Assembly: GCA_000447185.1 (NCBI GenBank)
Contig: KE647284.1
Span: 1 to 12,275 of the forward strand
Origin: Vairimorpha apis BRL 01
Lineage: Eukaryota; Microsporidia; Nosematidae
Length of the DNA stretch: 12,275 bases
Reading direction: 5' to 3'
Shown here: one piece after another, positions 1-8,660 of the stretch
How positions within the stretch are numbered: position 1 is the stretch's first letter
How the letters are laid out: each line of letters starts with the position of its first letter
Program-made: the position numbers and the translations under genes
Notes under the pieces: generated by a model
The model's input: only the letters and a program-made list of their open reading frames with translations
Told to the model about the DNA's origin: nothing
Database searches by the model: none

Positions 1-129
1 GAACTAAATATATAGTTGAAAGTGGTTANCTTTTTATAGATAAATTGTATTGATCGTTTAACATCAACACATGAGTTTCTGATCTCAAACCTAATCTGAG
101 ACAGACAGATTTAGGTCTGCCTACAACAA
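1..129 (-). repeat. Left copy of inverted repeat, possibly structured
   Basis: This stretch matches the reverse complement of 4247-4374. By eye, about 90 of the last 100 positions (30-129) are identical; bases 1-29 are more diverged and need one gap. The element may continue beyond the left window edge, and base 29 is an N. It is clearly richer in G/C than the A/T DNA next to it. Read on the minus strand it can fold into three consecutive hairpins, as the right copy can. It ends about 207 bases before the R-SNARE start codon. It could be a solo terminal repeat, a MITE, or a small structured RNA gene; no transposase is visible between the copies. Confidence 0.85.
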
Positions 130-317
130 AAATAATTATAAAATATTAATTTTTTTTGAACATTTAAGTATTACAAAAAATATTAAAAAAACGTTTAATT
201 GAAAATTTATTGTTTTACAGGTTTAATATTTATATTAAAATATTTATTTACAAAAAATAGAATAAAACAATTTTTTAAAAAAATATATATTAAAATAACA
301 ACAAATAAAATTTAATT

Positions 318-330
318 AAAATTTTTACCC
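318..330 (+). promoter_or_regulatory. Start-site signal of the R-SNARE gene (AAATTT and CCC)
   Basis: An AAAATTTTT stretch (318-326) is followed by ACCC, with CCC at 328-330, six bases before the ATG at 337. C-tracts just before the start codon, often with an AAATTT-like element, are the known start-site signal of microsporidia. The signal supports the chosen ATG and suggests a very short 5' UTR. Confidence 0.6.
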
Positions 331-336
331 TAAAAA

Positions 337-918
337 ATGACTATTTTCTATACAATCTTAAGAGATTCAACTACAAATAAAATATTAGGCAGTTCTTTAA
401 GTCCACAATCACCACAACTTACAAAATCAATATTAAAAGAACTAAAAGATTTTCCAAGTACGAAGAATATTACAAAAACAGAATCTCGTATAGATAACAC
501 ATATTTTTTTGTGATATGTGTTTATAAGAATATAATTTTTTCAGTAATAGTAGATCGATATGAGGAAGATTCAAATGTTACTAAGTATATTTATGATCTA
601 TATGCATACGTGTCAAAATCTTCTTCTGTTTTATATGACGATTTAATTAGAGAGAAAAGTGATGAATATAATAAAGATAAAACTTTAAGAATTGTTGATG
701 AGACTAAAAATATATTGGCAGACTCACTTAATCTTGTTGTACATAGAGGTGAAAATGTTGATAATCTAAGTAGACTTGTAAATAAATTAAATATTGAAAC
801 TAAACAAATGCATACCAGTATAAAAAACATGAAATTTAATACATTTATTAGTAAGTATGGATTTAAGGTTGGAGTAGCAATAATATTATTGATTTTATTG
901 TACTATATTATGCATTAA
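337..918 (+). CDS. Longin-type R-SNARE (VAMP7/Sec22-like)
   Basis: This 193-residue protein has the layout of a longin R-SNARE, which drives fusion of transport vesicles with target membranes by forming a four-helix bundle with Q-SNAREs. Residues 1 to about 110 form the longin-like N-terminal domain (MTIFYTILRD start, then a TYFFVICVYKNIIFSVIVD strand region). Residues about 115-172 are the SNARE helix, with the zero-layer arginine at R137 in the VVHRGENVDNL segment. Residues about 176-192 are a hydrophobic tail anchor ending in IMH. The length fits VAMP7 or Sec22 (about 215-220 residues), slightly shortened. The tail anchor argues against Ykt6, which is lipid-anchored. The CCC signal at 328-330 supports the start. 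The gene is convergent with the alanyl-tRNA synthetase, 262 bases away. Whether it acts at ER-Golgi or endosomal steps cannot be told from the sequence. Confidence 0.88.
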   Translation: MTIFYTILRDSTTNKILGSSLSPQSPQLTKSILKELKDFPSTKNITKTESRIDNTYFFVICVYKNIIFSVIVDRYEEDSNVTKYIYDLYAYVSKSSSVLYDDLIREKSDEYNKDKTLRIVDETKNILADSLNLVVHRGENVDNLSRLVNKLNIETKQMHTSIKNMKFNTFISKYGFKVGVAIILLILLYYIMH

Positions 919-1180
919 ATGTTTTAATTAATTTTTAAGTCAAACTTTATCAATTTTATTGTAGTTTTAATATTTTTTATACTGTTTTGATAAAATTTTC
1001 TGTTTTTTTATATTTATTATAAAAAATTTAAAGGAATATAAAATAATTTTCGTTAATTATTTGTTTTTATAAATTTTAAATATTGTAAAAAATTAATTTG
1101 TTATAACTTTTATTTATAATATGTTATTGTTTAGTTTTAGAAAAAATATATATATAAATAAACTCATTGAAATTAAATTT

Positions 1181-4149
1181 TTATTCAAATTTTATAAATT
1201 TAAAGTAATTCATAGCATCATTATATTTATTCTTAAAACTAAATTGAATTACATCCCCATTTATGATATAGGTGCCTTCTCCAATATTCTCTTTTATATT
1301 TTTTTTAGATTTAATAAATCCATGAACATATTCGTCTATTAAAAAAAATATTACGAATTCAGAACATATTTCGACCATTTTAGATAATTTTAAGACATTT
1401 CTCCAAATTTCTTTAAGTGTTTCTTCTTGTATCGTTTTATACTCATATTTTATATTTTTATATTCCATTTCCGTATTAACTCTCAAAATCCAATCAATAT
1501 TATTTTCATTTTTTTTAAAATTATTTAATTTCTTTTTCTTAATAATTTCTTTATTTTCGTCATTTAATTTTGTTAATTCTTGTTTATCAAAAAGAGGTAA
1601 GTCTTTATCAATATTAATTGAATTTCCTTCTTTCAATTTATTTTGTAACATATTTACTTTTTCTTCTATTCTTTTAACTTCATCTCCAGTAATTCCTACC
1701 ACTCTTCTTGTACCTTTACTTATGCTACTATCTGAAAGTATTTTAAATTTATATAAATCACCAGTATTAGATACATGAGTTCCACCACAAAGTTCAGCTA
1801 TATCGCTATCTTCTACACAAATTAAGCGTATTATATCAGGATATTCTTCAATATCATTCAATTTAATAATATTATCATAAGAAAATTTCATCAGTGTTCG
1901 GTGAATTATTTTCTTCATTCATTATATTTTCATTTTTTTTTAAAATATCTCTATTATTTTTTTCTTTGATTTCAGAAGATTTAGTATTAGAAGATATTTT
2001 TGAAATATTTTTATTTTTAATAATAAGATGATCTTTTTTAGAACAAGAATCAACTAAATTTGTCTCGGATTTTTCTGTAGCTTTTCTTATGTTTTTCAAA
2101 AAAATGTCCTTTGGAATTTCTTTAACATAAACTTTCTTTTTTGTATTATTAAATTATTTATTTCTTTTTCAATTTCGTGCAAATTAATATATTCATCACA
2201 TAAATAATCAAATCTAAATTTAAATTTGTTTACTAAACTTCCTTTTTGTTTTGTGTTAATATGTTTTCTTATGAAATAATTAAAAAGATGACATCCTGTA
2301 TGATTTCTTTGTATATTTATTCTATCATCATATTCCAAAATAGCAGTACTACTAAGTTTACCTTTAAGCGCCCCATAATGTATAACAAAATTGCCATTTT
2401 TTTTAGTATCAATAACTTTAAATTTACCAACTTCTGAATTTTCATAATAAAAAGTAATTGTTCCAGTGTCACCAACCTGACCTCCTGATTCAGAATAAAA
2501 ACAGGTTTTATTAAAAATAAGGCCTATTTGTGCATTAGTATTTAATTCAAGCATAAATGATGTATTGATATTTATAATATCAGCTGTAAATTTTTCTGTT
2601 TTTGAATCTTTTTCATTTTTTGTTAATTTAAAATGAAAAACTTCATCATCAATAATATACATGAGTAACGTACTTGTAATTCCATTAAAATCGTATTTCA
2701 TACTATCATCTGTATAAGGTATACCTTCAATAAAAATTTCATTTTTTTATTTTTGCTCATTTCTTTTGCTTTTGTTTTAATTTTTTCAAATTCACTAAAA
2801 TCCAATTTTATATTTTTTTCTTCTGCCATTAATTTAACTAAATCAGTAGGAAAACCATATGTATCATATAATTTAAAAATTTCTTCACTTCTTATAGTTT
2901 GATTTTTAAGAGCAAGTTTATTAAATCTATCAACACCTTTTTTAAGTGTGTTTAAAAATAAATCTTCTTCTTTATTTATTTTATATTGAACAATTGATTT
3001 AAATTTTTCTAAACTTTGATGATCATAAAATTGTTCAAAATTTTTGATATTATCAAATTCATTTTTATTTCGATTAGATTTTTTTCATCAGTTTGTAAAT
3101 TTTTTTCAGTTAATTCAGTTTCATAAAAAAACCAAATTTGCTAAAAAATTCGTCAACAAGATAAGAAATAACCAAAGAAGATAAATTACCTTTCCTAATT
3201 CCCAATATATCATGCCCATATCGAACAGCTCTTCTCAATATACGCCTCATAACATATCCTTGTCCTTCATTGCTAAATTCAACACCATCCAACAAACATA
3301 CAGCGAGTGTTCTTACATGATCACTTACTACTCTAAAAGCACAGTCAACTAAACTTTCTGAATCTAAATATTTATAAGTACTAAACGTGTAAATGTTATT
3401 TATTATTTTAGTAAAAGAATCTATTAAATAATTACTTTTGACGTTGTTTAAAATACTTAAAAGTCTTTCTAAACCTATTCCTGTATCAATACATTTAACA
3501 TCAAGTGGTTTTAATCCTTCTAAAGTATTATTATACTCTATAAATACTATATTCCAAATTTCTATAACATCAGGATCGTCTTTATCGACTAAATGAGAAG
3601 CATCTCTATCTCCAATTCTGTCATAATGAATCTCTGTACAAGGACCACATGGACCATGCTCTCCCATTTCCCAAAAATTATTTTTTTATTTTCTGGTAAA
3701 ATATGAGATATATGACAATATTCTTTCCAAATCAAAGGTGACTCTATATCTAATTCTTCATAATAAGTTACATATAATCTAGATGGATCAAGTTTGAGAA
3801 TTTTCGTAAGAAACTCCCAAGCATATTCTATAGCTTCTTTTTTAAAATAATCACCAAAACTCCAATTACCCATCATTTCAAAAAACGTGTGATGATATGT
3901 ATCTTTACCGACATCATCTAGATCATTATGTTTACCACCTGCTCTAATACATCTTTGAATACTACATACTTTTTTTAAGTCTGTGGGTGTACCAGTTAAA
4001 ATATTTTTAAATTGGACCATCCCGCTGTTAGTAAATAGAAGAGTAGGATCATTTTCTGGAATAACTTTAGATGAAGAAATTTGTACATGTCCTTTTGATT
4101 TAAAAAATGATAAAAACGTGTCCTTCAACTGTTGTGTTGTATAATTCAT
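1181..4149 (-). CDS. Alanyl-tRNA synthetase, cytosolic, reading frame broken about six times
   Basis: The enzyme charges tRNA-Ala with alanine and clears mischarged Ser/Gly. Minus-strand segments read: 4149 to about 3688 (class II core: [13 protein letters not shown], then [17 protein letters not shown] at residues 86-102); 3680-3132 ([13 protein letters not shown] and the motif 3 sequence [10 protein letters not shown]); a short segment 3124-3086; 3078-2749 ([13 protein letters not shown]); 2741-2143 (editing domain with [11 protein letters not shown] and zinc motif HTGCH near 2288-2302); 2136 to about 1900 (KVYVKEIP, then a lysine/asparagine-rich insert); and about 1900-1181 (second zinc motif CGGTH near 1775-1789, then a C-terminal region). 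Joined, it would be about 990 residues, close to the yeast enzyme at about 958. All key motifs survive, so the breaks are more likely sequence errors than decay. A CCC tract at 4154-4156 supports the start. Confidence 0.93.
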
Positions 4150-4160
4150 ATGAGGGTAAA
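4150..4160 (-). promoter_or_regulatory. CCC start-site signal of alanyl-tRNA synthetase
   Basis: On the minus strand TTTACCCTCAT runs directly into the ATG at 4149, with CCC at 4156-4154, four bases before the start codon. The same TTTACCC core occurs before the superoxide dismutase gene and a very similar TTTTACCC before the R-SNARE. This supports the N-terminus [10 protein letters not shown], which also fits the family. Confidence 0.6.
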
Positions 4161-4246
4161 ATCATAAACTCTGAATAAAAATATAGTTAAAAAATTTATT
4201 TAAAAAATAATTATTATACTAAAAAATTTGAAATCTTAAGTTTTTA

Positions 4247-4374
4247 TTGTTGTAGGCAGATCTAAAGCTGTCTGTTTCAGGTTAGGTTTGAGATCAGAAA
4301 CCTATGTGTTGATGTGAAACAATCAACACCATTTATCTATAAAAAGAAAACATCTTTAACCATATGTTCAGTTC
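4247..4374 (+). repeat. Right copy of inverted repeat with three stem-loops
   Basis: This is the partner of the left repeat, in opposite orientation and 4117 bases away. It begins TTGTTGTAGGCAG about 100 bases upstream of the alanyl-tRNA synthetase start. Three hairpins follow one another. CAGAT pairs with GTCTG (4257-4274, one G-T pair). TAGGTTT pairs with AAACCTA (4283-4304). GTGTTGAT pairs with ATCAACAC (4306-4329). Each has an 8-base loop. ACAACA occurs just past the homologous part (4383-4391 region), inversely matching the TGTTGT at the left end, so a short element of about 145 bases with weak terminal inverted repeats is possible. Confidence 0.85.
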
Positions 4375-5508
4375 AAACGACAACAACATTTATAAATTTA
4401 ATTTTTTATTAAAAATTAAATATTATTATTTTTAATCGTGATCAAATTTGAAACATGCAAATGATAAAAATATTTAGTTGAAAATAATTTAAATTTTATA
4501 GAAGGTGAAAATATTAAAAAATCAAATATATGTATAGATTCTAAATTTAATAAAACTTTCATTTTAATCAGTGATTTTTGTATAAATCAAATAAAAGTAA
4601 TAAATTTTTATAAAAAAATAGTTTATTATTTACAATTAACTTTTACATTAAAAATATTAAAATGCAGATTTTTAGAATAATTAAAATGTAATATGTTTAT
4701 ATTTTAATAATATTGTAAAAAGTTTTTTACTTTAACATGATGATCATTTTATCTTGTATTTACACAATTGTTAATCTAAAAGTTTATTCACATTTTTTTA
4801 TTTTAAAAATATGTATAATTAAATAAATTATATTTTATTGATTTTTATAAAAGAAGACACAAATAAATTCAATTTATTTATCTATCAACTTTATAAAAAT
4901 ATTCTAATCATGTTGTTATATAATACTTAATTGTAAATGTAACTAATGAAAAATGATATATTTTAAAATAAATATTTTGCTAATTAAATAACTAACATTT
5001 ATCAAATTAGTATAAAATAATATGGTTTGAATATCAAAAATTTAAAATTTACTTACTTATATTTTAAATTCTCTTTTTTTTATATTTTTATAAATAAAAT
5101 ACTTTTATTAACATTTTACTAGTACATCCATTTTAATAACTTTTTTATTCTTGTTTTAATAAAATATTAAACTTTAAAAATATAAAATGTGTAATTAAAT
5201 ATTTTTTTCTTGAAATTGAATATATAATAAACTAATATCATGCATAAAAATTATGATTTATGCAAAAAAATTTAAATCATTTAATTTATTAAAAATTAAA
5301 TAGTTTTTTAAGAATAAAAGTTTTTAAATAGTAATAACCTTTTAAAATTTACTATACAGTTAAATTTCTAATACTGTGTATTAAAATATATATAACAAAT
5401 TTAAGAAAAACTAATTAATAAAAAAACACATTCTTAAACCTTGTATGTAAAATTTTTATTATATGTAAACGTTTTAATATCTCTGTAATAAAATAACACA
5501 ACGAAATT
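4375..5508. other. Non-coding A/T-rich stretch
   Basis: No frame here reads like a protein and no RNA gene was recognised. The sequence is nearly pure A/T with many short homopolymers. The only local structure noticed is a perfect 8-base hairpin, TGCATAAA with TTTATGCA, at 5241-5264 (8-base loop). It may be a chance product of the composition. Confidence 0.6.
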
Positions 5509-5700
5509 TTATTTAGATTTGTGATAATTTCTGTGTAATAACAATTTTCTGTTTTCATCAAACTCTTTATTACATATATCACACTTATAAACACATGTTT
5601 TTTTAGGTTGTATTTTATTTTTCGTGCACCATACACTAATTTCTAAAGGTAATCCATTTACAGTATCAATTTCTACTATTTTTTTATAATATAAACTCAT
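5509..5700 (-). CDS. Small single C2H2 zinc-finger protein
   Basis: This 63-residue protein has one classical zinc finger near its C-terminus. In YKCDICNKEFDENRKLLLHR the ligands are C40 and C43, followed by H56 and H60, giving C-x2-C-x12-H-x3-H. The usual finger phenylalanine (F47) and the leucine before the first histidine are present. The rest is short: a hydrophobic/acidic N-terminus and a basic KNKIQPKK linker. A CCCC tract 11 bases upstream of the ATG (5712-5715 on the plus strand) supports the start, and so supports a genuine small gene rather than a fragment. One finger could bind nucleic acid or a protein partner; the specific role is unknown. A frame error ahead of the stop cannot be excluded, given the breaks in other genes here. 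Confidence 0.7.
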   Translation of the reverse strand: MSLYYKKIVEIDTVNGLPLEISVWCTKNKIQPKKTCVYKCDICNKEFDENRKLLLHRNYHKSK

Positions 5701-6660
5701 TGTTTTTAAAAGGGGAGATTTAAATTAATATTTTTAATAATTGATAAAACGATTTTTCAATTGATTTGCTATTTAAACAGATTTTTAAAAAAGCGGGATT
5801 ATAAATTTTTTATAAAAATATTCTTATTAGTCAACTTTTTAATACAAAAATATTGTTTAAAAATATTTCTTTTTTTGTTTTATGTTTTTCGAATTAATAA
5901 TGATTATCATTGATCAAAAATTTAAAATAATTTTTTTAAATTAATTGTTTTTTAAACATTAAATTATCATAAACAAAATTTCATTTAAAAATTATTAACT
6001 CTTCTTATGACAAAAACAAAAAAATATATCTTTTTATTAATAATAAAATATATAAATATAAAAAAGATCATTTAATAAAGCTTCTTTGCTTTATTTTACA
6101 GTTCTTTTTTTACATAATTACTTATATCCATCATTTTCACTTTAACTTGACCTAGATCAGCATTTATAAATATGATTTTATTTATTAGTAAAGTTTATTT
6201 CTAAAATTTTTAAATACTATAAAAAATTTAATATATTTTAAAAGTAAATTTATAAAAATATAAACAAATAATAGATATTTTTTATAATGATATTTTAAAA
6301 TTATTTATATTTGATTTAATGTACTACATATCTTGAATTTTTTTGGTATATATAAAATTTGTTTAAAAACAAGTTTATACATTTTGATTATTTTAATATG
6401 CTTAAAAATAAATAAATTAAATAATGTGTATAGTAAAAATTGTACAAAAAAATTAATATGAAAAAATGGATTAAAAATTGAATTTACTTAAAAAAAAATA
6501 ATATTCAATTTATTATTTTTAATTGATATACAAATTAAAAAAATCAAAAACTACTTATGTTTTTTCTTCAATTTTTAAAAAATCTATAGTTCTACTACAA
6601 AAATAATTAAAAAATTTAATAACTTAAATTGTTACACCTTACTTCACTTCAGAAGAACAT
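5701..6660. other. Non-coding stretch with one coding-like patch
   Basis: This is mostly A/T sequence without a credible gene. A perfect 8-base hairpin AATAAAGC/GCTTTATT with a 6-base loop lies at 6074-6095. Next to it, on the minus strand, 6161-6096 reads like the end of a protein (see findings). The segment 6621-6660, just after the 5-phosphatase stop codon, is also richer in G/C but is interrupted by stops. Confidence 0.5.
5712..5716 (-). promoter_or_regulatory. CCCC start-site signal of the zinc-finger gene
   Basis: On the minus strand TCCCC (5716-5712) stands out of a surrounding A/T sequence, 11 bases before the ATG at 5700. It matches the microsporidian C-tract rule seen at three other genes in this window, though the spacing is longer. 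Confidence 0.5.
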
Positions 6661-7583
6661 TTAAAAACATAATTTCTTTAAAACAAAAAATAAAATAATA
6701 ATAAATATTAGTGAAATAAACCAATTCTCAAATAAAAAAGTAGATATTTCACTTAAAATATCAGTTTTAAGTTCATTGTTTCCTTTTAAAAAATCTACTT
6801 CTGTATCTAAAAATACTGGTTTGTGATCAGAATTTGTAAATACATGTAAAGAGTTGTATTCAATAATTTTACAAGGTAAATCTAATTTATATATTATTCT
6901 GTCACAATAAGAAGGTATTCTAATTTTATTGATATAACTTTTGTTGTATTTATAAGTAACAGGAAAATTAATTTTAGCTTCATTATAATGTGTCATAACT
7001 TTAATATCATCATATTGATCATTTGAAAATTTATAATTATTCATAGTATTATATTCATTTTTTGAATTTTTTAATTTACTATTGCATTCTTTATGTTTGT
7101 CTAACTTAGAAAAGTCACTTTCATTTACAATAACATTATTTTCAATACCATTATCATTTAGCTTTCTTCTAAAATTGAAATCTCCAGATAAAATAACATT
7201 TTTTTTGTTAATTTATAAATTATTTCTTTTATTTGTTTTTCTCGTTCAAATTTTTTATTTTCTCCGTGTATTAAATGTACACATCCAAACACCAAATTAT
7301 TTATAGTAGCTAAAATATATCCTTTATTTCCAAGATAAAATGAACCTAAACAATAACAATAAAATTTTACATCAAAATTTGTATCGCTTAAAATTATAGA
7401 ATGAATACCGTACATTTTCTTATGGTATGTATATTTGAATGATGTTTTAACTTTAAATGAACTATAACATTCTTGAATTGAAATTAAAAGTGTATATGTT
7501 GTAAAACTATTTATATAGTTAAAAATATCTTTTAAAGCTTGTTTATTATTGTTTATGTTATATGTTAATATTTTTATTTTCAT
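6661..7583 (-). CDS. Inositol polyphosphate 5-phosphatase, tail-anchored, one frame break
   Basis: The family removes the 5-phosphate from phosphoinositides such as PI(4,5)P2 or from soluble inositol phosphates, using a Mg-dependent DNase I-like fold. Visible motifs in order: TYNINN (metal-site asparagines, residues 8-12), ISIQE (E38), GNKGYI (85-90), CVHLIH (H103, H106), the hallmark SGDFNFRRKL (about residues 133-142), FPVTYKYN, the second hallmark RIPSYCDRIIYK, and catalytic SDHKPVF. Residues about 290-305 (WFISLIFIIILFFVLKK) form a C-terminal membrane anchor, which suggests ER or endomembrane placement. The frame shifts once in an A8 run (7199-7206): the first part reads through SGDFNF in the wrong frame and stops at 7158. 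With one base added it is one frame of 307 residues. Upstream there is only CC (7596-7597), so the start signal is weak. Confidence 0.87.
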
Positions 7584-7885
7584 ATAATTTTAGAAGGTTT
7601 ACTTTTATATATTTTAAAACCTTATTGGTGGAAAAAAATTTTGGTTAAAATTTTTATCAAATAAATTCCTTAATTTTCAAATTATATTTAAACTTTAAAC
7701 CAAATGTTATATATTATTTTAAATTTATGTAATCAGAAAATTTTATGGAGTTTTATATATTGTATAGCTATTATTATTAAATATATTTATGTAATTTATA
7801 GACAAAAATATATAATTAAATAAAAAATATTAATTTATTATTATTAATTCATAATTTTTTTTATATAAATACATTAGACTATATA

Positions 7886-8074
7886 ATGAATTGTTTAAAT
7901 AGTCTAAATAATAAAAATATTTTTAATTTGATACAGCGACCTTGTAATATACAATATATTTTTAATAATTCTGGTTACAATTATAAATTAAATAAATTTT
8001 TTTACATAATTTTCAATTCAATAATTTTATATAATATTTCGTTTCTTATTAAACTAGTTAATTATATTGAATGA
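7886..8074 (+). CDS. Doubtful 62-residue ORF
   Basis: The translation (MNCLNSLNNKN start) shows no recognised motif and is dominated by N, I, L, Y, F and K, the residues that A/T-rich DNA encodes by chance. There is one slightly richer segment (LIQRPCNIQ) and a hydrophobic C-terminal half. No C-tract precedes the ATG; instead the start codon lies in the loop of a 9-base inverted repeat (7874-7882 with 7899-7907). Probably not a gene. Confidence 0.15.
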   Translation: MNCLNSLNNKNIFNLIQRPCNIQYIFNNSGYNYKLNKFFYIIFNSIILYNISFLIKLVNYIE

Positions 8075-8194
8075 TGTGCAGAACTATATATATTCAATAA
8101 TTTGCTAAAAAATTGTAGTATATTTTTTAAACTTCTTAATATTAAAACGTTTTAAATTTAATAATTGTTTTAATTAAAATAATAAACTTTTTTT

Positions 8195-8244
8195 AAATAC
8201 AAACATATTAAATATATAATTTCAATTTTAGTATGTTTGTATTT
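8195..8244. repeat. 13-base perfect inverted repeat
   Basis: AAATACAAACATA at 8195-8207 is repeated as its exact reverse complement at 8232-8244, with a 24-base A/T loop. The arms contain G/C pairs, making them less likely by chance than pure A/T palindromes. No gene abuts it, so a terminator role is unsupported; a relic of a small element is possible. Confidence 0.5.
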
Positions 8245-8584
8245 TTATATCAATTATATTATTGATGTTTTAGTAGTTAATATTTAAAAAACTAAATATT
8301 TTTGATCTTTTATGATTTGCATTTTATATTTTTAGCATAATTTAGTAAATATGACATAATTTAAAGTTATTCATTTTAATATTTTTAAAATCATCTTTTG
8401 TTTATATTTTAAATGACGATATAAATAAAAATATTTTGTTCTGTATATAAAAATTAGAGTAATTTTCATAATCTCAAAAGAAAATCGACATAGAATTTTT
8501 TTTAATATACAATAATAAATGTTAAATAATTAAGTGTATATATTTTTAGATATTTATTTTATTCAATTTAGCATTTATGGTTAC

Positions 8585-8660
8585 TTATAATAAATTTGAA
8601 ATAGATATTAATTATTATAATAAATTAGAAACTTGTTTAATATAGTTTTTATAATAAATT
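8585..8660. repeat. Three copies of a 12-base A/T word
   Basis: TTATAATAAATT occurs exactly at 8585-8596, 8615-8626 and 8649-8660, spaced 30 and 34 bases apart. The flanks of the three copies do not agree well, so this may be a decayed tandem array or chance in very A/T-rich DNA. Confidence 0.3.

Noticed and set aside
591..830. 79-codon open frame antisense to the R-SNARE
   Set aside because: It lies wholly inside a well-supported gene on the opposite strand and shows no motif.
1121..1342. 73-codon open frame on the plus strand
   Set aside because: It overlaps the 3' end of the alanyl-tRNA synthetase on the other strand, and its translation is only A/T-type residues without a motif.
2246..2437. 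63-codon plus-strand open frame
   Set aside because: It is antisense to the editing domain of the synthetase, including its HTGCH zinc motif, which is clearly the real coding frame.
130..4246. Composite transposon bounded by the inverted repeats
   Set aside because: The enclosed genes are ordinary housekeeping genes and there is no transposase or integrase; the left copy is cut by the window edge, so target-site duplications cannot be tested.
4251..4330. tRNA gene within the right repeat
   Set aside because: Stem lengths and 8-base loops do not fit a cloverleaf, no acceptor stem is present, and the B-box likeness is loose.
5241..5264. 8-base hairpin TGCATAAA/TTTATGCA as a terminator
   Set aside because: No gene ends near it, and such short A/T palindromes are expected by chance in this composition.
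5415..5636. 73-codon minus-strand frame overlapping the zinc-finger gene
   Set aside because: The overlapping alternative frame has the C2H2 motif and the CCCC start signal; this one has neither.
7082..7306. 74-codon plus-strand open frame with hydrophobic segments
   Set aside because: It is antisense to the 5-phosphatase, covering its catalytic motif; the hydrophobicity is the mirror of A/G-rich coding sequence.
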